From Streptomyces ochraceiscleroticus (GTDB lineage: Bacteria > Actinomycetota > Actinomycetes > Streptomycetales > Streptomycetaceae): a stretch of 64,000 bases of DNA. Below, in pieces: positions 50,754 to 58,159 of this stretch (its first letter is position 1; the number at the start of each line of letters is the position of its first letter). The DNA lies in NCBI RefSeq assembly GCF_000720485.1, contig NZ_JOAX01000002.1, forward strand, positions 248,001 to 312,000, given 5' to 3'. The notes under the pieces are model-generated. The model was not told the DNA's origin, did not search any database, and saw only the letters and a program-made list of their open reading frames with translations. The position numbers and the translations under genes are program-made.

Positions 50754-51839
50754 ATGGCCATGACCGTCAACGAGATCGATCTCCCGCCGATCTTCTGCCC
50801 CCTGGAATCCGCCAGGCACCCGCGTGCCCACATTGTCGATGAACGGGCCAAGGAGTGGATCCGGACCAGCCCCATGTGCGCGACCGCCGAGGAGCGCACG
50901 TGGGTCACCGCCTCGTGCAGTACCGACTTCTTCGCCCGCTTCGCTCCCGACGCCGCCACCGACGACCGTCTGCTGTGGACCTCCCTGTGGGTGTACTGGG
51001 GCTTCGCCTTCGATGACCACCGGTGCGACAACGGCCCGTTCAGCACCCGGCCCGCCGACTTCAGCGCGCTGGCCGGCCGTGTGCAGCGCGCGCTGGAGGC
51101 GCCGTCCGCGCGGGACGAGTCGGACGGGTTCATCCCGGCGCTGCAGGAGATCGCGGCACAGTTCCGGTCCTTTGGTACGCCCCTCCAGGTGCGGCGGTTC
51201 GCCGCCGCCCACCGTGCCTGGCTCTCCGGCGTGACCTGGCAGATCGGCAACGCCGCGGCCGGCCGGATGCCGGGCCTGGACGAGTACGTCGCCATGCGGT
51301 TGCTGTCGGCGGGTGGCGAACCGCCGTTCGCCATGCTGGAGTTGGCCACCGGACTGGAGGTGCCAGCGCAGGACATGGAGCGGCCGGCCGTTCGCGCGCT
51401 CACCGAGATGGCCATCATGGTCGCGGCCCTGGACAACGACCGGCACTCCCTCCGCAAGGAGTTGGCCCGCGACCAGACCGATCAGAACGTCTACAGCGTG
51501 CTGATGCACGAGACGGGGGCGCCGCTCCCGGAGGCCGCCGCGACCGCCACGCGGCTGCGGGACCGGGTACTGCTGCGCTTCATGGCCGTGCACGACCGGG
51601 TGCGTCCGGGAGCCGGACTGGAGCTGAGCACTTACCTGCAGGGCCTGCGGTACGGCATTCGGGGCAATGCGGAGTGGGGACTCCGAGTACCGCGTTACCT
51701 GAGCCTCGGGCGCGTACCGGACCCCATGGACGAGGCGCCCTTGGAATGGGCCGAATCGCCCGCGGACGACGACCGATCGGCGCCCCGGGGGCTGCCCACG
51801 GTGGCGTGGTGGTGGGACGACGCGCTGCTCGGAGTTTGA
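50754..51839 (+). CDS. Type I terpene synthase
   Basis: 361 residues from the ATG at 50754, with AGAGG 8 nt upstream; the longer frame starting at 50652 has no such site. The metal motifs are DDHRCD near residue 87 (a variant DDxxxD) and NDRHSLRKE near 228 (the NDxxSxxxE triad, intact). A late LQGLRYGIRGNAEWGLRVPRY segment supplies the terminal Arg-Tyr pair. It should ionise a prenyl diphosphate and cyclise it. With a polyprenyl diphosphate synthase encoded 3.6 kb away, a C20 substrate is likely but unproven. I cannot name the product. Confidence 0.88.
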   Translation: MAMTVNEIDLPPIFCPLESARHPRAHIVDERAKEWIRTSPMCATAEERTWVTASCSTDFFARFAPDAATDDRLLWTSLWVYWGFAFDDHRCDNGPFSTRPADFSALAGRVQRALEAPSARDESDGFIPALQEIAAQFRSFGTPLQVRRFAAAHRAWLSGVTWQIGNAAAGRMPGLDEYVAMRLLSAGGEPPFAMLELATGLEVPAQDMERPAVRALTEMAIMVAALDNDRHSLRKELARDQTDQNVYSVLMHETGAPLPEAAATATRLRDRVLLRFMAVHDRVRPGAGLELSTYLQGLRYGIRGNAEWGLRVPRYLSLGRVPDPMDEAPLEWAESPADDDRSAPRGLPTVAWWWDDALLGV

Positions 51840-51861
51840 GGCTCGTCTCTCAGTTTTTCAC

Positions 51862-51875
51862 GAAAATCGATTTTC
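51862..51875. promoter_or_regulatory. AT-rich perfect palindrome
   Basis: GAAAATCGATTTTC is a perfect 14-bp palindrome in an unusually AT-rich patch 22 bp after the terpene synthase stop. A direct repeat GTGCTGCCAA (51880 and 51891, 11-bp period) follows. It probably forms part of the promoter or operator for the peptide gene at 52038. Confidence 0.5.
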
Positions 51876-52037
51876 TACTGTGCTGCCAATGTGCTGCCAA
51901 CTCCCCTTGTTTTCCGGCCTTGTCGTACCCCTTTGAGGGAAGAAACGCGGAAACTCCGGGAACCCCGTGATTGCGGCCGGTGTCGCTATTAAGGTTTCGG
52001 TGTCCGGCAGAAATCCCGCCCCATACAAGGAGAATTC

Positions 52038-52277
52038 ATGTCGTTCCTGCGACGTGCCGCGGCCGCATCCGTGATCGCTGTCGCCCTCGCCACGTGCGGC
52101 GCCGCTCCGTCCGCGCTGGCTGCCCCGTCCACGTCGTCGGCGTCGTCCGCGTCGGCCGCGGTTCCCTCGGACGGGGAGCCCGGTGCCCGCCCGATCCAGA
52201 TGGGCCCGTTCATGTTCCCCTCCACGGGCCAGCTCCAGGGCGGCTTCGGCTGGAACACCTCGGGTGGTGGGTACTGA
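52038..52277 (+). CDS. Small secreted peptide of the terpene locus
   Basis: 79 residues with an ideal AAGGAG 5 nt before the ATG. A signal peptide (MSFLRRAAAASVIAVALATC... ending SALA) predicts cleavage after about residue 28, leaving some 51 residues. A Ser/Ala-rich spacer is followed by a distinctive C-terminus containing GARPIQMGPFMFPST and GGFGWNTSGGGY. It has no Cys in the mature part and no recognised family. An 18-bp terminator follows. It lies between the terpene synthase and ABC exporter genes. It could be a structural secreted peptide, a precursor peptide or an unrelated small exported protein. Confidence 0.75.
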   Translation: MSFLRRAAAASVIAVALATCGAAPSALAAPSTSSASSASAAVPSDGEPGARPIQMGPFMFPSTGQLQGGFGWNTSGGGY

Positions 52278-52304
52278 GACGCCGGTACACGTTCCGGCAG
52301 GACG

Positions 52305-52346
52305 CAGTGAGGTGGGTCCGGCGGTTGAGCCGGGCCCACCTCACTG
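52305..52346. terminator. Strong bidirectional stem-loop terminator
   Basis: CAGTGAGGTGGGTCCGGC pairs with GCCGGGCCCACCTCACTG with one G-U and a 6-nt loop, giving 18 base pairs. It separates the peptide gene from the convergent ABC permease gene. Confidence 0.9.
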
Positions 52347-52377
52347 TCGTACCCGCCCGGCTTCTCCGCTCAGTGGC

Positions 52378-53169
52378 TCAGCGCTTGAGCGTGGCCGCGC
52401 TGGCGAGCAGTACGACGATCACGCACCCCAGGATCAGCAGCGCGTCCCGTACGAAGAGGCCGGTCACCCCGTCGTGCCGGGCGGCCTCGCCGGCGGCCTG
52501 GACCGCGTACGTCATCGGCATCACCTTGGCCACCGCCGAGAGGCCGTCACTCATGTCCTCACGGGGCACGAACAGGCCGCATACGAGGAACTGCGGCAGC
52601 ACTCCGGCCGGCAGGAACTGCACCGCCTGGAACTCGTTCCGCGCGAAGGCGCTGACCAGGAGGCCCAGCGCGAGCCCGAGGAGCGCGCCCAGCATCGCGA
52701 TGATCATGAGTAGGTACGGCGGCCCCTTGATGTCCAGCCCGAGTGGCCCCACGGAGAGCAGCGTCGCCAGTACGGCCTGGAGCAGCGCCAGGAAACCGAA
52801 CGCCAGGCTGTAGCCGAGCACGATGTCCAGCCGCTGCACCGGCATGGTCAGCAGCCGCTCGGCGGTGCCCGAGGTGCGCTCGCGCAGCGTCGAGACCGAC
52901 GCGACCAGGTACATCACGATGAGCGGGAAGATCCCGAAGACCTGCGGACCGATGCGCTCGAAGGCGCCGTCCGCGTCGTCGAACATCAGCTTGAGGATCA
53001 CCATCAGCATGCACGGGATGGCGAGCATGAGCGCGACGCTGCCGCGGTCGCGGACGATCTGCTGCAGCACCCGTTGCGCAGTGGCCAGGGTGATGCCCGG
53101 GGTGAGCGGCAGGGCGCGGGCGGTGCGGACCGCCCGGGTCACGACCGACGGCCGGTACTCGGTTCTCAC
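52378..53169 (-). CDS. ABC-2 type transporter permease
   Basis: 263 residues from the GTG at 53169, beginning one base after the ATPase stop, with GAGG about 8 nt upstream. Six membrane helices, the segment GIFPLIVMYLVASVSTLRERTSGTAERLLTMPVQRLDIVLGY and the late GLFVPREDMSDGLSAVAKVMPMTYAVQA are characteristic of DrrB-like drug exporters. It forms a half-transporter dimer with the ATPase encoded by the preceding gene. Likely cargo is a small hydrophobic product, perhaps the terpenoid (inference). Confidence 0.92.
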   Translation of the reverse strand: MRTEYRPSVVTRAVRTARALPLTPGITLATAQRVLQQIVRDRGSVALMLAIPCMLMVILKLMFDDADGAFERIGPQVFGIFPLIVMYLVASVSTLRERTSGTAERLLTMPVQRLDIVLGYSLAFGFLALLQAVLATLLSVGPLGLDIKGPPYLLMIIAMLGALLGLALGLLVSAFARNEFQAVQFLPAGVLPQFLVCGLFVPREDMSDGLSAVAKVMPMTYAVQAAGEAARHDGVTGLFVRDALLILGCVIVVLLASAATLKR

Positions 53170-53170
53170 G

Positions 53171-54253
53171 TTATGGACCTCGGCACTCGGACGCGAAGAA
53201 GGACGCGTGGGGGTCGGGGAGCAGGCCACCGTCGAAGAGCGGCTGAGTGGGGGGCGGGACGGTGTCTGGGGGAGTGGATGCGGGGGCCGACTCGTAGGCC
53301 GGTTCAGAGGTCGTCTCGGGGCCCGATGACGGCGGTACGGAGTCCGTGGGAACCGGTACGGGATCAGGGCGGCCCGACGCGGAAGCGGCACCGGACGCGG
53401 TACTGGATGCGGTACCGGACGCCGCCCCCGCCCCCGGCCGTACCAGCCGCATGAAGGCGCCCTCCACGCTCGCGCAGCCCGTGTGTGCCAGCAGTTCCGA
53501 CCGCTCGCAGGAGGCCAGCAGCCGGCCGTCGCGCATGAGCAGCAGCCGGTCGCAGCGGTCGGCCTCGTCCATGACGTGACTGGAGACGAGCAGGGTGGTC
53601 CCCTCGTTGGCCAGCCGCCGGAAGACGGTCCACAGTTCCTGCCGGATGAGCGGATCGAGGCCCACCGTCGGCTCGTCCATGACCAGCAGCTCCGGCGAGC
53701 CGAGCAACGCGACGGCCAGCGAGACACGGGAGTACTGGCCGCCGGACAGCCGGCCGACCGGCTGGTCGGCCCAGTCCGCCAGGTCGACCTCCTTCACCAC
53801 CCGCACCACGGCGTTCTCCCGGCGCCAGCCCCGCAGCCCCAACGCGGCCGAGAAATACCGCAAGTTCTCGAGAACCGTCAGGTCGGTGTAGACGGACGGT
53901 GCCTGCGTGACATACCCGACGCGGGTCTCCAGGGCCGCGGCACCGGCCGGATGACCGAGTACCTGGACATGTCCCGCCGCACACGCCTGAATTCCGACGA
54001 CGGACCGGAGCAGTGTGGTCTTTCCGCAGCCGCTGGGGCCGAGCAGGCCGACGATCGCACCGCGGGGCGCGGCAAAACTGATGTCGTCGAGCAGGGGCCG
54101 GTCCCCGCGCGTGACCCGGAGGCCGTACACACTGACCGCCGGAGGCCCGACAGCCGCTGGCTTTTCCGTGTGAAGAGTGTGCTGTCTCTGTTCCAAAAAT
54201 CCGCCGCCCCCGGCTGGGTCCCGCAATATCCGCCAAGAAAGCGCAATGGCCAC
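53171..54253 (-). CDS. ABC transporter ATP-binding protein (DrrA-like) with long tail
   Basis: 360 residues at most. Walker A is GPSGCGKTT near residue 76, the Q-loop reads GYVTQAPSVYTDLTVLENLRY, the signature is LSGGQYSRVSLAVALLGSPEL, and Walker B is LLVMDEPTVGLDP. The last 85 residues are a Ser/Pro/Thr-rich tail (GAASGTASSTASG... FFASECRGP) unlike normal DrrA C-termini. The GTG at 54253 lacks a good ribosome site; a TTG at 54196 after GGCGG is an alternative. It powers the permease encoded next. Confidence 0.9.
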   Translation of the reverse strand: MAIALSWRILRDPAGGGGFLEQRQHTLHTEKPAAVGPPAVSVYGLRVTRGDRPLLDDISFAAPRGAIVGLLGPSGCGKTTLLRSVVGIQACAAGHVQVLGHPAGAAALETRVGYVTQAPSVYTDLTVLENLRYFSAALGLRGWRRENAVVRVVKEVDLADWADQPVGRLSGGQYSRVSLAVALLGSPELLVMDEPTVGLDPLIRQELWTVFRRLANEGTTLLVSSHVMDEADRCDRLLLMRDGRLLASCERSELLAHTGCASVEGAFMRLVRPGAGAASGTASSTASGAASASGRPDPVPVPTDSVPPSSGPETTSEPAYESAPASTPPDTVPPPTQPLFDGGLLPDPHASFFASECRGP

Positions 54254-54402
54254 TAGAAGAAACGGCTGCGGGCCTTATGAGTTACGTCCCCGACCGTATC
54301 GATCGCGCACGTCACCACATTTCGCTTACGCGGCCGAGGGCGAGTTGCTCGGCCGGCGACCAGTGACCCTGCAGGCCATGAGTGCCCCGCCCCGTCCGGT
54401 CA

Positions 54403-55473
54403 TCAGTGATCCCGCCGCGTCATCAGCAGAGCGAGATCGTGCAACTGCCGGTACACCGACGGTACGGGCTCCGCGCGGGCCAGCGCCCGCATCGCGGCGC
54501 CCACCTGCCGCCTGGCCTCCACCGCGGTCGCCTCGCGCCCGCCGGCCTCCTCGATCAGCTCGGTGGCCGTCACGATGTCGGCGGCCGACAGCGGCTCCGT
54601 ACGGTCGTACAGCTCCGCCAGCCGCCGGCCGGCGGGCCCGGTGTCGGCGAGCGCCACGACCACCGGCAGCGACTTCTTCCGCGCCGCGACGTCCGCGCCC
54701 ACCGGCTTACCACTGCGCAGCGTGGTGCCCCAGATGCCCAGCAGGTCGTCCACGCACTGGAAGGCGATGCCCAGATGCCGGCCGAAGTCCCGCAGCCCGG
54801 CGGTGCGCGCCTCGGACGCGCCGGCCAGCAGCGCCCCCAGCGCGCACGCGCACCCCATCAGTGCGCCCGTCTTCCCCGCCGCCATTTCGAGGTACTCCTC
54901 CGCGCGCACCCGGGGCGTGCTCTCGAAGGCCACGTCCTGACTCTGGCCGCGCAGCAAGTCGTTCAGCGTGCACGACAGTTCCTTCATGGCGGCCGCGGCG
55001 TGCGGGGTGGAGTCGGCGGCCAGTACGGCCAGGGCGCTGATGAGCAGGGCGTCACCGGTCAGCACCGCGGCCGGCGTACCGTACTGCCGCCATACGGCGG
55101 GCCGGTGGCGGCGCAGGGGGTCCGCATCGATGACGTCGTCGTGCAACAGCGAGAAGTCGTGTACGAGTTCGACCGCGACGGCCCCCGGAACCACGCTGTC
55201 GGCGGGTGCGCCGACGGCCAGCGCGGACAGGAAGACCAGGGCCGGGCGGACGGCTTTCCCGCCGCACTCCGTGGCCGGCTCGGCGGCCGCGCTCCCATCG
55301 GCCCCGTTCCAGCCGCGGTGGTACCCGGCGACCTCCCGCTGCGGCGCGGGCAGTTCCTCGATGACCCGGCGCAGCGCGGGAGTGACGAGCTCCCTCGCCC
55401 ACCCGAACAGGGCCGTGTCAGAGGCGGGCGCGCTCCGGGGCGCGGCGGCGGCCATGCTGCTCAGCGCAGACAC
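54403..55473 (-). CDS. Polyprenyl diphosphate synthase (GGPP synthase-like)
   Basis: 356 residues from the GTG at 55473, with GGGGGG 6 nt upstream; the ATG at 55527 is an alternative. The first Asp-rich motif is LLHDDVIDAD near residue 110 and the second region is CVDDLLGIWG near 243, where the last Asp of DDxxD is Gly. The AGYHRGW segment near the N-terminus, KSLPVVVAL and the terminal LLMTRRDH are strikingly like the polyprenyl transferase cargo of family 2 encapsulins (from memory). No shell gene is in the window. It should make the C15-C25 diphosphate feeding the nearby terpene synthase. Confidence 0.9.
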   Translation of the reverse strand: MSALSSMAAAAPRSAPASDTALFGWARELVTPALRRVIEELPAPQREVAGYHRGWNGADGSAAAEPATECGGKAVRPALVFLSALAVGAPADSVVPGAVAVELVHDFSLLHDDVIDADPLRRHRPAVWRQYGTPAAVLTGDALLISALAVLAADSTPHAAAAMKELSCTLNDLLRGQSQDVAFESTPRVRAEEYLEMAAGKTGALMGCACALGALLAGASEARTAGLRDFGRHLGIAFQCVDDLLGIWGTTLRSGKPVGADVAARKKSLPVVVALADTGPAGRRLAELYDRTEPLSAADIVTATELIEEAGGREATAVEARRQVGAAMRALARAEPVPSVYRQLHDLALLMTRRDH

Positions 55474-55782
55474 GTGGGTCCCCCCGTCCGCCGGCACCCG
55501 CCGGCGCGTGAAAAGTTCGTATGGCACGCATCCCAGCTAAGCGCGCCCGCCCACGCGAATCCCCTCATGGCCCGCTCCACCACACCAAGATCACTGGAGC
55601 GGCGTAACAACTTCCGTGCCGACGCGCTCATCACACAGCTCCCGCCCCTCAACTTCACATGCGCACAAGGAACTTGATAAAACGTTCCGCCGCGTCACCT
55701 GCCGCTGCGGACGATCAACGCGCTGATGACTGACGGCTGATGGCAGATGCCTGGTGGCAGATGCCTGATGGCAGCGATGCCG
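55474..55782. other. Gene-free region with 14-bp tandem repeats
   Basis: 309 bp (255 bp if the synthase starts at 55527). The right end has TGGCAGATGCCTGR twice in tandem (55741 and 55755), then a third partial unit up to the GPP34 stop. The middle, with ATCACTGGAGC and AACTTGATAAAACG, is AT-richer and may contain the synthase promoter. Confidence 0.5.
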
Positions 55783-56457
55783 TCAGATACCGCCGCGCCA
55801 GACATTGTCGAACGCAGCGTCTTCGATGGCCCGCCGCTGCCGCACGGCTTCCAGCTCCCGCAACGCGTCGCTGACGACGGCCAGCACGGTCACTACCGGA
55901 TCGTCGCCCGCATCCCCGCCCACGCGCGGCGACTCCTCGTTCCCCCCGTTCCCCCCGTTCTCCCCGTTCCTCTCGCTCGTCTCGTTCTCCTTGCTCTCCC
56001 CGCCCCCGATGCCGACGGCCGTGGCGAGGGTGATCAGTGTGGGTTCACCCGAAGCCCACCGGTCCGCCGCCCGGAGGCGCTCGGGCGAATCGACCGGCAC
56101 CACCTGACCGGCCCGGCCGAGCATCCAGCGGCCTCGCTGCCGAGCGATCTGCCCGTCCGCCTCAAGCTCGGCCAGATACGCCGAGTACAGCCCACGCCCC
56201 CGCCGCCACAGCCACTCCTCGACCGTCTCGTACGGCGCTTGCCGCACAAGTGACGCTGCGGCCTCGTCCAACAGTCGATCATCCATCGCCGGCCGATACC
56301 CCGGCACGATGTCCTCACCGTCCAGCCCCACGGCCTGGACGGCCAGCAGATCGATCAACTCGGCCCCCGCCAGCGCCAGCGACAGCTCACCTTGCTGCAG
56401 AGAACGCCTGGACGGCACGTCCAGGGCAGTGATCACCAGATCCCGTGCTGTGCTCAT
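55783..56457 (-). CDS. GPP34 (GOLPH3/Vps74-like) family protein, second copy
   Basis: 224 residues from the ATG at 56457, with GGAG 6 nt upstream; MEPSM at 56469 is an alternative start. GPP34 features are the N-terminal STARDLVITALDVPSRRSLQQGELSLALAGAELIDLLAVQAV. A central charged domain with VEEWLWRRGRGLYSAYLAELEADGQIARQRGRWMLG follows. A Glu/Asn/Gly-rich linker (GGGESKENETSERNGENGGNGGNEE) interrupts it before a helical end. It differs considerably from the copy at 40478. The role in bacteria is unknown. Confidence 0.85.
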   Translation of the reverse strand: MSTARDLVITALDVPSRRSLQQGELSLALAGAELIDLLAVQAVGLDGEDIVPGYRPAMDDRLLDEAAASLVRQAPYETVEEWLWRRGRGLYSAYLAELEADGQIARQRGRWMLGRAGQVVPVDSPERLRAADRWASGEPTLITLATAVGIGGGESKENETSERNGENGGNGGNEESPRVGGDAGDDPVVTVLAVVSDALRELEAVRQRRAIEDAAFDNVWRGGI

Positions 56458-56582
56458 GGACGGCTCCATCCCAGGCGCACCCGTAAGCCAACGCTCGCCG
56501 ACCCGCCCAGGCTAGACAACGAACCCCCCTCAGGGCTGCCGGAACCAGCGCCCTGACCGTAAGACACGGCCCACTACAAGCC

Positions 56583-56625
56583 GAAGGGCCAGTCCAAGAA
56601 GCTGACGCTTCCGAACTGGCCCTTC
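56583..56625 (-). terminator. Terminator of tRNA-Arg
   Basis: GAAGGGCCAGT (56583-56593) pairs with ACTGGCCCTTC (56615-56625), with a second GAAGC/GCTTC helix inside the loop. It lies 6 bp beyond the 3' end of the tRNA on the minus strand. Confidence 0.75.
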
Positions 56626-56631
56626 TTCGTG

Positions 56632-56704
56632 TGCCCCCGGCAGGATTCGAACCTGCGACACCCGCTTTAGGAGAGCGGTGCTCTATCCCCTGAGCTACGG
56701 AGGC
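56632..56704 (-). tRNA. tRNA-Arg (anticodon CCU)
   Basis: A 73-nt cloverleaf on the minus strand. Acceptor stem GCCTCCG/CGGGGGC has one G-U, the D-arm is GCTCAGGGGATAGAGC, the anticodon loop is CTCCTAA with CCT at 56669-56671, and the T-arm contains GGTTCGAATCC. The discriminator base is A and CCA is not encoded. It decodes AGG, a rare codon in Streptomyces. Such tRNA genes often serve as integration sites, but no integrase or repeated 3' end is visible here. Confidence 0.97.
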
Positions 56705-56850
56705 GGGGCGGTCAGCGGTGGTGCGGTGCCCTTGGGTGGGCGGTGGGGCGCACCATCGGCCGGCCGTGAACAGGGTAGCGGATGGGGTCGTGCCCGGTCT
56801 CGCCACTGGGTGAGCAAAGGTGATCAAGGGGGCCTTGCGGCCGGCGGCGG

Positions 56851-57207
56851 TCAGGCGGGGAAGTTCCAGCTGACGGTGCCGTCGGCGGTGACCAGGGCGG
56901 CGAGCACGATGAGGTCGGCGACGCCCAGGGTCATGCCGAGGAGGGCGCGGCCGCGGCGGTCGGTGCCGCGGAAGAGGGCGAGGGCGCCCAGGATCAGCGA
57001 CAGCGGGCCCAGGACGACGTTCATGACGAGCAGGCCCACCAGGGCCAGGATGAAGGAGGCCACGGCCATGCCGTCGGCCTGGTTCCCCTTGCGGCGGGGG
57101 GTGGTTGTGGGGGTGGTCACCCTGTCGGTCGCGGTGCGGTCCTCGGTACGCGCGGAGGTCTCGGCCTCGGCGGTTCGGGTCTCGGCGCGGTGGGTGAGCG
57201 TGGTCAT
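56851..57207 (-). CDS. DUF4190-like small membrane protein
   Basis: 118 residues from the ATG at 57207, with AAGGAGG 8 nt upstream; that ATG overlaps the stop of the tiny gene before it (ATGA). A Thr/Glu/Arg-rich cytoplasmic N-terminus (45 residues) precedes two hydrophobic segments (GMAVASFILALVGLLVMNVVLGPLSLILGALALF and ALLGMTLGVADLIVLAALV). This DUF4190 arrangement is common beside regulators in actinomycetes. The function is unknown. Confidence 0.85.
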   Translation of the reverse strand: MTTLTHRAETRTAEAETSARTEDRTATDRVTTPTTTPRRKGNQADGMAVASFILALVGLLVMNVVLGPLSLILGALALFRGTDRRGRALLGMTLGVADLIVLAALVTADGTVSWNFPA

Positions 57208-57362
57208 CGACGGGCCTCCTTCGTGCGGTACTCGCGGATGGCGAAGATCAGCAGCCAGACGGCGATCGCGGCGGCCGCGGTCAGCGTCGCGCCGAGCGGG
57301 AGATGTGCCGCGGTGCCCAGGAGAACTCCCAGGAGGAGCAAGGCTGCGACGAGGAAGATCAT
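57204..57362 (-). CDS. 52-residue single-pass membrane peptide
   Basis: The sequence starts MIFLVAALLLLGVLLGTAAHL and ends IFAIREYRTKEARR. It consists of a long hydrophobic stretch, or two short ones, plus a basic tail. GAAGGG lies about 7 nt before the ATG, and its stop overlaps the start of the DUF4190-like gene, so the two are co-translated. The codon pattern is GC-rich at third positions like the neighbours, which supports a real gene. The function is unknown. Confidence 0.7.
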   Translation of the reverse strand: MIFLVAALLLLGVLLGTAAHLPLGATLTAAAAIAVWLLIFAIREYRTKEARR

Positions 57363-57407
57363 TTCTGGCCCTTCCGGGTGAGGTGAGTGGCCTTGATCGA
57401 CGGTTAG

Positions 57408-57435
57408 GTGAACAGTTGGTGTGACACTTGTTCAC
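57408..57435. promoter_or_regulatory. Inverted repeat between small membrane genes and TetR
   Basis: GTGAACA (57408-57414) and TGTTCAC (57429-57435) are perfect 7-bp arms around 14 bp. Its inner portion reads AGTGAACAAGTGTCAC on the minus strand, close to the DesT/FabR-type operator style. It lies 46 bp upstream of the membrane gene at 57362 and 66 bp upstream of the TetR ATG. Confidence 0.6.
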
Positions 57436-57500
57436 TGACTTATGAGTCTAGCGCGACCCCGGGGTGGATCGCGTCGGAGAACGGATGTTTACTGAATGGC

Positions 57501-58130
57501 ATGAGTCACACCATCGGCGTCCGGCAGGCCCAGAAGCAGAAGACCCGGCAGGCGCTCCTCGATGCCGGGCTGCGGCTGCTGGCGGAGCAGAGCCTGAGCA
57601 GCCTCGGGCTGCGCGAGGTGACGCGGGTGGTGGGGGTGGCGCCGGCGGCGTTCTACCGGCACTTCCGGGACATCCCCGACCTGGGCGTCGCGCTGGTCGA
57701 GGAGTCGCTCGGCAGCCTGCACGTCGTGATCCGCGCGATCCTCGCCGAGCAGCCCGGCGCCGAGGAGCGGATCGACCGTACGGTCGCGGTCGTCGAGCAG
57801 TACGTACGGGAGAACCCGGCGCACGTCCGTTTCATCGCGCGGGAGCGGCACGGGGGCGTGCGCGCCGTGCGGAAGGCGATAGCCGCCGAGCTGGCGCGGT
57901 TCGCCGCGGAGGTGGCGGCGGGGCTCAGGGAACAGCCGGTATCGGACGCCTGGAGCGACGACGACGTGCTCATGCTCGCCGAGATGTACGTCGATCATCT
58001 GGTGATGACCGCGTCGGCGATCCTGGATGCCGCGGACGACGGTGACGCGGCCGCCTGCGACCGGATCGCCGAACGCGCCCGCCGGCAGCTCCGGCTCATC
58101 AGTCTGGGTCGGTTGCATTGGACGGATTGA
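57501..58130 (+). CDS. TetR-family regulator (FabR/DesT-like)
   Basis: 209 residues from the ATG at 57501. The N-terminal helix-turn-helix is RQALLDAGLRLLAEQSLSSLGLREVTRVVGVAPAAFYRHFRDIPDLGVALVEE. The C-terminal half (FIARERHGGVRAVRKAIAAELARFAAEVAAGLREQ) resembles the acyl-CoA-sensing FabR/DesT group that balances membrane lipid unsaturation. It probably represses the divergent pair of tiny membrane proteins and itself through the 57408 site. Confidence 0.88.
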   Translation: MSHTIGVRQAQKQKTRQALLDAGLRLLAEQSLSSLGLREVTRVVGVAPAAFYRHFRDIPDLGVALVEESLGSLHVVIRAILAEQPGAEERIDRTVAVVEQYVRENPAHVRFIARERHGGVRAVRKAIAAELARFAAEVAAGLREQPVSDAWSDDDVLMLAEMYVDHLVMTASAILDAADDGDAAACDRIAERARRQLRLISLGRLHWTD

Positions 58131-58159
58131 GGGCGAGTGAATGAATGCGCTGGATGCCC

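Noticed and set aside
56632..56704. tRNA-Arg as an integration site of a mobile element
   Set aside because: There is no integrase, no excisionase and no duplicated tRNA 3' end in the window.
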